From NCBI GenBank assembly GCA_012512995.1, contig JAAZDA010000474.1, forward strand, positions 1 through 10,067: a stretch of 10,067 nucleotides of DNA, written 5' to 3'. The DNA is from Clostridiales bacterium (GTDB lineage: Bacteria; Bacillota; Clostridia; Lachnospirales; Lachnospiraceae). The notes beneath the pieces are model-generated. The model worked only from the letters and a program-made list of their open reading frames with translations, did no database searches and was not told where the DNA came from. Of this stretch, positions 5,437 to 10,067 are shown piece after piece. Positions within the stretch are counted from its first letter, which is position 1. Each line of letters starts with the position of its first letter. Made by a program: the position numbers and the translations under genes.

Positions 5437-7316
5437 TAGCTTATGTCTGCAAATACACTCCGATCGAAATGCTGACTTCAATGGGCGCGGAGCTTGTGAG
5501 GGTCGAGCCTGAGGTGACAAATTTCAATGAGGCTGACGCTCTGATGCACCCGAATGTCTGCTCATATGCCAAGGCTGTTCTTGAGGATATGGCGGCAAAG
5601 GACTACGAGGGAATCGTCCTCACGACCTGCTGCGATTCGATAAGGCGCCTCTATGATACGCTGAAGAGCAGATATCCTGACAAATTTGTTTATCTGCTGG
5701 ATGTTCCGAGAGTCGTCAATGACTACTCGACGGGACTTTATGCTGAGCGGATTCTTGCACTGGCAAAGGCTTATGCGGATTTCAGGAACATGACTGGTAA
5801 TATTGACGACAAGGTCTTCAAAGAGCTTGGGAATACAATAAAGGTCGAACAGGATTCGCTTAAGAAAACTGGCAATAGCGGCTCACGGGCACAGCCAGAT
5901 GAAAAGGCCATTCAGACCCATGCTCCTCAGGTGCGCGTCGGTATTCTCGGCGCACGTTGTCCGCAGAGCCTTCTTGAGATCCTGGACGAGCACGGAGTCA
6001 GGGTGGCCTTCAACATGACATGTACCGGTATGGAACGCGCCTCGTCTCTTTGGGACAGAATGCCGGAGCTGCCTGAGACGACTGAGCAGGGATCGGAGAA
6101 CGCGACAGGTAGCTCACAGAGCGATCTAATGAAGTACTACGCGTCTGCGCTGCTCGGGCAGATCCCATGCATGAGAATGGTGAATGCTGTAAACAGAGAG
6201 CGCTATCTGGAGGGTTTTGAGAGCGAGCTGGATGGAGTGATCTACCACACAGTGAAGTTCTGCGACAGTTACGCGTATGAATATACAAAGCTCCACAAAG
6301 AAGGAAAGGTCAGGATGCTCAAGCTGGAGACAGACCTGACAAAGCAGTGCGAGGGTCAGATACGCACGCGTGTGGAAGCCTTTATTGAGGCGCTGGAGGC
6401 TGAGAAAAGAGTGAATATGGGTAAGGCAGAACAAATGAGAAATGCTAGCAATACAGAACAGCTACAAAGACCAGATGGTAATCATATGAGCAATCGTATT
6501 CATGACAAGCAGGCTGACAAAGATATTCTAGTGATGGGCGTGGACAGCGGATCGACATCCACGAACGCCGTGATCCTCAATGGGAAGCGAGAGATCATTG
6601 CATCCGCAACAGTCAGGACAGGCGCCAAAACAAGTGAGTCTTCGCAGAAGGTGCTCGAAGAAACTCTTAATGATGCGGGCAGAAAACTTGGCAGGAAGAT
6701 AACAAGAGAAGATATAACGGTGATAACCTCGACAGGATACGGGCGTGTGTCAATTCCGTATGCTGACAGAAACGTCACAGAGATCTCATGCCATGCAAGG
6801 GGAGCTCTGTATTTTAATCCGAAGGTGCGCACAATACTCGATATAGGCGGCCAGGATTCCAAGGCTATAAGGCTAAAGGATGACGGGACAGTAGCCGATT
6901 TTGTCATGAATGATAAATGCGCGGCAGGTACAGGCCGCTTCCTTGAAGCGATGGCGAGGACACTTGAGGTCGACATAAAAGACCTTGGTACTATTTCGCT
7001 TGAATCAAAGGAAGAGATCGAGATAAGCTCCATGTGCACAGTATTCGCAGAGTCGGAAGTGATCTCTCTTATAGCTCAGAACAAGGAGAAGGCAGATATT
7101 GCAAGAGGTGTCCATAAGGCGATAGCAGGCAAAGCTTATGCACTTATGGAAAGAGTAGGCCTGTCACCTGAATACATGATGACAGGTGGAGTGGCGAGGA
7201 ACAAAGGTGTGGTGAAAGCACTGAATGAAAGACTGGGAGCTGACATATATATCTGTGACACGCCTGATATAGTGGGGGCTGTGGGCGCTGCGCTGTACGC
7301 ACTTGGCATTGACTGA
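5433..7316 (+). CDS. Fusion of a 2-hydroxyacyl-CoA dehydratase-family subunit and its ATP-dependent activase (HgdC-like)
   Basis: Residues 1-327 form a second dehydratase-family subunit, paralogous to the preceding gene. They contain YVCKYTPIEM (4-13), CSYAK (43-47), TTCCDS (64-69), KFCDSYAYEY (275-284) and GQIRTRVEAFIEAL (308-321), so C43, C66/C67 and C277 can bind a cluster. Residues 328-363 are a polar, low-complexity linker. Residues 364-627 are a complete ASKHA-fold activase: GVDSGSTSTNAV (369-380), LDIGGQDSK (469-477), CAAGTGRF (496-503), SSMCTVFAESE (532-542) and TGGVARN (584-590). C496 and C535 are the ligands of the [4Fe-4S] cluster that bridges the activase dimer. The activase is known in the family to hydrolyse ATP and inject a low-potential electron into the dehydratase. 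Family members are commonly encoded as separate proteins, so the fusion is notable. No frameshift or stop is present at the junction. The subunit domain looks compact compared with the 443-residue partner. Confidence 0.9.
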   Translation: MIAYVCKYTPIEMLTSMGAELVRVEPEVTNFNEADALMHPNVCSYAKAVLEDMAAKDYEGIVLTTCCDSIRRLYDTLKSRYPDKFVYLLDVPRVVNDYSTGLYAERILALAKAYADFRNMTGNIDDKVFKELGNTIKVEQDSLKKTGNSGSRAQPDEKAIQTHAPQVRVGILGARCPQSLLEILDEHGVRVAFNMTCTGMERASSLWDRMPELPETTEQGSENATGSSQSDLMKYYASALLGQIPCMRMVNAVNRERYLEGFESELDGVIYHTVKFCDSYAYEYTKLHKEGKVRMLKLETDLTKQCEGQIRTRVEAFIEALEAEKRVNMGKAEQMRNASNTEQLQRPDGNHMSNRIHDKQADKDILVMGVDSGSTSTNAVILNGKREIIASATVRTGAKTSESSQKVLEETLNDAGRKLGRKITREDITVITSTGYGRVSIPYADRNVTEISCHARGALYFNPKVRTILDIGGQDSKAIRLKDDGTVADFVMNDKCAAGTGRFLEAMARTLEVDIKDLGTISLESKEEIEISSMCTVFAESEVISLIAQNKEKADIARGVHKAIAGKAYALMERVGLSPEYMMTGGVARNKGVVKALNERLGADIYICDTPDIVGAVGAALYALGID

Positions 7317-7363
7317 TGCGGTCAACATGCATTGGGTCCTGATAACAACAGAAATACGTTGCA

Positions 7364-7393
7364 AAAGTCAGTTTGCTTCAGCAGACTGACTTT
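7364..7393. terminator. Shared bidirectional terminator between convergent operons
   Basis: Thirteen base pairs join 7364-7376 to 7381-7393 with one G-U wobble and a TTCA tetraloop. On the - strand the stem runs into TTTT (complement of 7363-7366), and on the + strand into TTTCTTT (7391-7397). It lies 47 bases past the stop of the dehydratase-activase fusion. It contains the last codons and stop (7368-7370) of the oncoming GGDEF gene, so one hairpin plausibly stops both transcripts. The T tracts are modest, especially on the + strand. Confidence 0.75.
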
Positions 7394-9089
7394 CTTTGCG
7401 CTTCTTCTTGTTCTCATACATTCTTCTGTCAGCTTCTTCAATGGCATCGCCGGGCACAAAAGGATCGGAGAGCGAACTCTGGCAGAAGCCGCAGGAGACT
7501 GTAACAGGAAATGAAAACGATCTTTTCAGGGCTGCTATCTCAAGCTCATGCTGGAAATCCTTAATGGCGGCCTCACCATCGACGTCGCCGCCCTTTATAC
7601 ATGCGATGAATTCATCGCCTCCCCATCTGCCGCAGAATGCATCATCATAGTCGTCACAGAAGGCTTCAATGGCAAATGCCACGGTCTTTATCAGTTCATC
7701 GCCTTTATCATGTCCGTATATATCATTTGTTTTTTTCAGTCCATCAGCATCATAGAAGAAGACGGTAAATTCAGGAAGCCTTGAGCTTTCGATCGTGTGA
7801 AATTCGCGGAGACAGAATTGCCTGTTGTGTAGCCCTGTCAGGGCGTCCCGGTAAGCAATTTCGTCAAGCTGTTCCTTCTTCTCCGCAGCTTTTTTCTCTT
7901 TGATATATTGGATCATGTATATCAAGGAGAAGAGAAGTATCATGACAAAAACCAGGGTGTAGAAGAAATCATTGGTGAAGTACCGGAATAACTGCCCCTT
8001 AAGCTGAAGTTCACTCTTGAATATCGTAGTGTTCATTACGGATAAAAGTGAAAGCGCAAAGGTAAATGCGATACTGTACATCAGGGCGTTAGACCTGGCA
8101 GTCCGCTTCTGCCTGGGAATATTGGACAGCATTATCAAATGGATCAGGAGAATAACAGCGATCATGATTATAGTTGGCACGGGGAAAAGACTATAATGTA
8201 TTTCCATTGATGTGTGGTTCAGGGTGGCAAAAAGGAACCAGATCACGAAGACACCGACGGAGAAAGATGAAAGATAATTAATGCCGGGACTTATATCCAG
8301 AGTCCTTATAAGTGCCATCATTGGTATTGGGATCAAAAGAAGAGCGATGTATTCGATGACTGAGCAGAAGACCGTATTCTCGATGAACATATAGAAGAAC
8401 CTGAAAGATCCGAAAGCCCAGATGGAAGCAATAACGCACAGGAGTGGCAGCCAGAACAGGCAAAGGGCATTTATGTGTTTTCGCATAAGTACTACCACAA
8501 TTATCCCCAGTATACCCAATACGCCAATGGCGGTAAATAAAAAGAATTCAAGGCCGTGCCCTGAAAGAGGGTACATCCGCGCGGATATGGTCGGCATTAT
8601 GCGGATAGACCCGGGCTCAATGGAATATGATCCTTCATTTTGCTGGAACACTATAGTGAGAGAAGAGCCCCATGCATCATCAGGAATCTGCACAGAACAA
8701 AAAATGTCTCCGATCTGCCTGTGGCGGTCAGAACGTGTTTTGCCATAGTTGTAGATCACAACGTTGCCGGAATAGACTTTGCAGACTGCGTTTTCCCAGT
8801 GAAAACAAAGAGAGGCATTGTCAGAATAATCTGTTTCATCAAGGGGAACATTGATGGACAGAATTTCACCTGATTCAAGCGCAGGCATATTGAGTCCATT
8901 ATATGCAGTATATGAACCATCGCTATGCGTAACTGTAGCTGTGAGCCGGTCATCCTCAGTTAAGAAATCAGAATTGCCCACGCCTGCGATGGACAGAACA
9001 AAGTTAAGCAGAATCAGAACAGCCGCTACTGCTGCAACAATGATCAATATGAATTTGTTGTCTGACAGCTTTTTGAAAGTTGGTCTCAT
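7368..9089 (-). CDS. Membrane-bound diguanylate cyclase (7TM-type sensor with GGDEF domain)
   Basis: Predicted to make cyclic di-GMP from two GTP in response to a signal sensed outside the cell or in the membrane. The 573-residue protein has an N-terminal membrane anchor (about 12-34) and a soluble, probably extracellular, beta-rich region (about 36-178, with C95, C103 and C131). About seven further hydrophobic segments span roughly 181-396, and a short charged helix leads to the GGDEF domain (about 410-565). This order resembles 7TMR-DISM receptors, though I assign that from layout only. The catalytic part is intact: DALTGLHNR (415-423), DADGLKKTND (447-456), GHDKGDEL (459-466) and GRWGGDEF (487-494). 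The RxxD inhibitory site expected five residues before GGDEF is absent (YDDA instead). The ATG overlaps the stop of the upstream paralogue as ATGA. The nearest strong ribosome motif is 17 bases off, so translation is probably coupled. Confidence 0.9.
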   Translation of the reverse strand: MRPTFKKLSDNKFILIIVAAVAAVLILLNFVLSIAGVGNSDFLTEDDRLTATVTHSDGSYTAYNGLNMPALESGEILSINVPLDETDYSDNASLCFHWENAVCKVYSGNVVIYNYGKTRSDRHRQIGDIFCSVQIPDDAWGSSLTIVFQQNEGSYSIEPGSIRIMPTISARMYPLSGHGLEFFLFTAIGVLGILGIIVVVLMRKHINALCLFWLPLLCVIASIWAFGSFRFFYMFIENTVFCSVIEYIALLLIPIPMMALIRTLDISPGINYLSSFSVGVFVIWFLFATLNHTSMEIHYSLFPVPTIIMIAVILLIHLIMLSNIPRQKRTARSNALMYSIAFTFALSLLSVMNTTIFKSELQLKGQLFRYFTNDFFYTLVFVMILLFSLIYMIQYIKEKKAAEKKEQLDEIAYRDALTGLHNRQFCLREFHTIESSRLPEFTVFFYDADGLKKTNDIYGHDKGDELIKTVAFAIEAFCDDYDDAFCGRWGGDEFIACIKGGDVDGEAAIKDFQHELEIAALKRSFSFPVTVSCGFCQSSLSDPFVPGDAIEEADRRMYENKKKRKESQSAEAN

Positions 9090-10067
9090 AGTTTGTTGTC
9101 CGCCCGTCCTTCCTTTGAACTGCGTTTTTGCTCATACATTCTGCTGTCTGCCTCTTCGAGCACTTCCATAGGTCCCTTTGGCGACGCACTGCTACTGGAG
9201 GCATATCCGTAGGAAACGGACACACGGAAGGGAAAGAAGTGATATTGATTGCCTTCCTTAACGTTGTCTTTAAAGGTCGCAATGGGGTTCTCAGGTGGAA
9301 CACTTCCAATGACACAGGCAATAAATTCGTCTCCGCCCCAGCGACCGAAGAAACCGTCGTAATTTTCGAATGTGTTACGGACACTGTGCGCAACAAAGGT
9401 TATCAGCTCATCGCCTATGTCATGTCCGTAAACGTCATTTGCACGTTTGAGATTGTCGGCATCGAAAAAGTAGATCGTATAATCTTGGACCCCCTTCCTG
9501 ATGAGCTTGTCGAATTCACGCGAGCATGCCTGTCTGTTGGGAATTTTTGAGAGCGGGTCGATCCACGCGACTTTTTCGAGCTGTAGTTTTTTTGTTGCCT
9601 TTTCTATACCATTTACCATCTGGAGGGTGGAACTGAGCACTATTGAAAGTACAAGCATTACGATTATAGAAGGAGCAAGATCCTGACTCAGCAGGAATTT
9701 CGAGATAACGCCGGGATTGTCGATCAGTCCATCGGCAACAGACCGTACAAGTTCAAGTACTGTGAAAATGAAAGTGAAAGAAAGTCCAATGACAAGGACC
9801 TTCTGATCGGAAGTGATGGAGACGTTATCCTTATTATGTATGTAGTCTTTTACCATTTTAATACTTATATATACTACTGGAATGAGGATCATTAAGTGAA
9901 GCACAGGGAACAGGGTGCTGATATGATAGCGGGTAAAGAACGCCAGGCAGCATGCCGTAAGCATCAGGATCAAATGAGCAATGACCCAGATCCTGATGTA
10001 CCATTTTTTCTTTGCATCGGTCGTATAGCTGCCAAAATACATCAATGCAGTGATAGGTATCACATAT
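9086..10067 (-). CDS. Membrane-bound diguanylate cyclase, N-terminus beyond window edge
   Basis: The - strand frame is still open at the right edge. The first in-frame start inside the window is a GTG at 10063 in the middle of a membrane region, so the true start lies outside. What is visible is about four to five hydrophobic segments, then a GGDEF domain with DPLSKIPNR, DADNLKRAND, GHDIGDEL and GRWGGDEF. The last of these ends 78 residues from the C-terminus, almost the same as the 79 in the neighbouring gene. The substrate and metal residues are present. As in the neighbour, no RxxD I-site precedes GGDEF (NYDG instead). It is first in a two-gene unit with the 7368-9089 gene and ends in the ATGA overlap. 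By alignment with that neighbour, roughly 250 N-terminal residues are missing from view. Predicted role: cyclic di-GMP synthesis at the membrane; the signal is unknown. Confidence 0.87.
   Translation of the reverse strand, partial: YVIPITALMYFGSYTTDAKKKWYIRIWVIAHLILMLTACCLAFFTRYHISTLFPVLHLMILIPVVYISIKMVKDYIHNKDNVSITSDQKVLVIGLSFTFIFTVLELVRSVADGLIDNPGVISKFLLSQDLAPSIIVMLVLSIVLSSTLQMVNGIEKATKKLQLEKVAWIDPLSKIPNRQACSREFDKLIRKGVQDYTIYFFDADNLKRANDVYGHDIGDELITFVAHSVRNTFENYDGFFGRWGGDEFIACVIGSVPPENPIATFKDNVKEGNQYHFFPFRVSVSYGYASSSSASPKGPMEVLEEADSRMYEQKRSSKEGRADNKL

Noticed and set aside
6417..6488. A frameshift or assembly join creating the dehydratase-activase fusion
   Set aside because: The frame is continuous with no stop, the linker has ordinary codon use, and both domains are complete at the junction. 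Comparison with relatives remains the decisive check.
9128..9550. A + strand open frame of 140 codons opposite the second GGDEF gene
   Set aside because: It mirrors the conserved GGDEF coding region, and its peptide has no recognisable domain.
1..10067. CRISPR array, insertion sequence, phage or attachment-site structures
   Set aside because: I saw no regularly spaced repeats, transposase or integrase motifs, or flanking terminal repeats; the gene content is ordinary chromosomal metabolism and signalling.
1..10067. tRNA or rRNA genes
   Set aside because: The only non-coding stretches (512-763 and 7317-7363) hold a terminator, a leader and a convergent spacer; no cloverleaf or rRNA segment is seen in them.

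Overview
The window reads as chromosomal DNA of an anaerobic Gram-positive of the class Clostridia, most likely a Lachnospiraceae-type gut or rumen bacterium. The reasons are moderate GC content, strong Shine-Dalgarno sites, oxygen-sensitive 2-hydroxyacyl-CoA dehydratase/activase proteins, tandem membrane GGDEF proteins, and a C-terminal extracellular module (a CxH...CxxC ribbon followed by a 'TIPAG' segment) that I associate with secreted proteins of that family. The assignment is inference from gene content; there is no rRNA or other marker gene here.

Layout. Bases 2-511 (+) are the 3' end of a probable secreted/surface protein, closed by a strong intrinsic terminator at 568-603. A 160-base leader (604-763) with a long imperfect inverted repeat precedes four tightly packed + strand genes at 764-7316. 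These encode a Na+/phosphate cotransporter with a PhoU-like tail, nicotinate phosphoribosyltransferase (pncB), a 2-hydroxyacyl-CoA dehydratase-family subunit, and a fusion of a second dehydratase-family subunit with its ATP-dependent activase. The junctions are TAATG, TAA/ATG abutting, and ATGA, so the four are very probably one translationally coupled operon. A near-perfect hairpin at 7364-7393 ends both this operon and the oncoming - strand pair. That pair (7368-10067, second gene truncated by the window edge) encodes two paralogous multi-pass membrane diguanylate cyclases joined by an ATGA overlap.

Working together. The two dehydratase-family genes supply all parts of an archerase-type system: two paralogous subunits that each keep three family cysteines, and one activase with an ASKHA nucleotide fold and its two [4Fe-4S] cysteines. 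The activase is covalently fused to the second subunit. No CoA-transferase, electron-transfer flavoprotein or acyl-CoA dehydrogenase gene lies beside it, so the substrate is unknown. It could be a 2-hydroxyacyl-CoA, another CoA ester, or a small molecule as for double-cubane-cluster proteins. Co-transcription with pncB and a phosphate transporter is the most puzzling feature of the window. The two GGDEF proteins have intact catalytic motifs, lack the usual inhibitory I-site, and appear to be a recent tandem duplication of a 7TM-type sensor cyclase.
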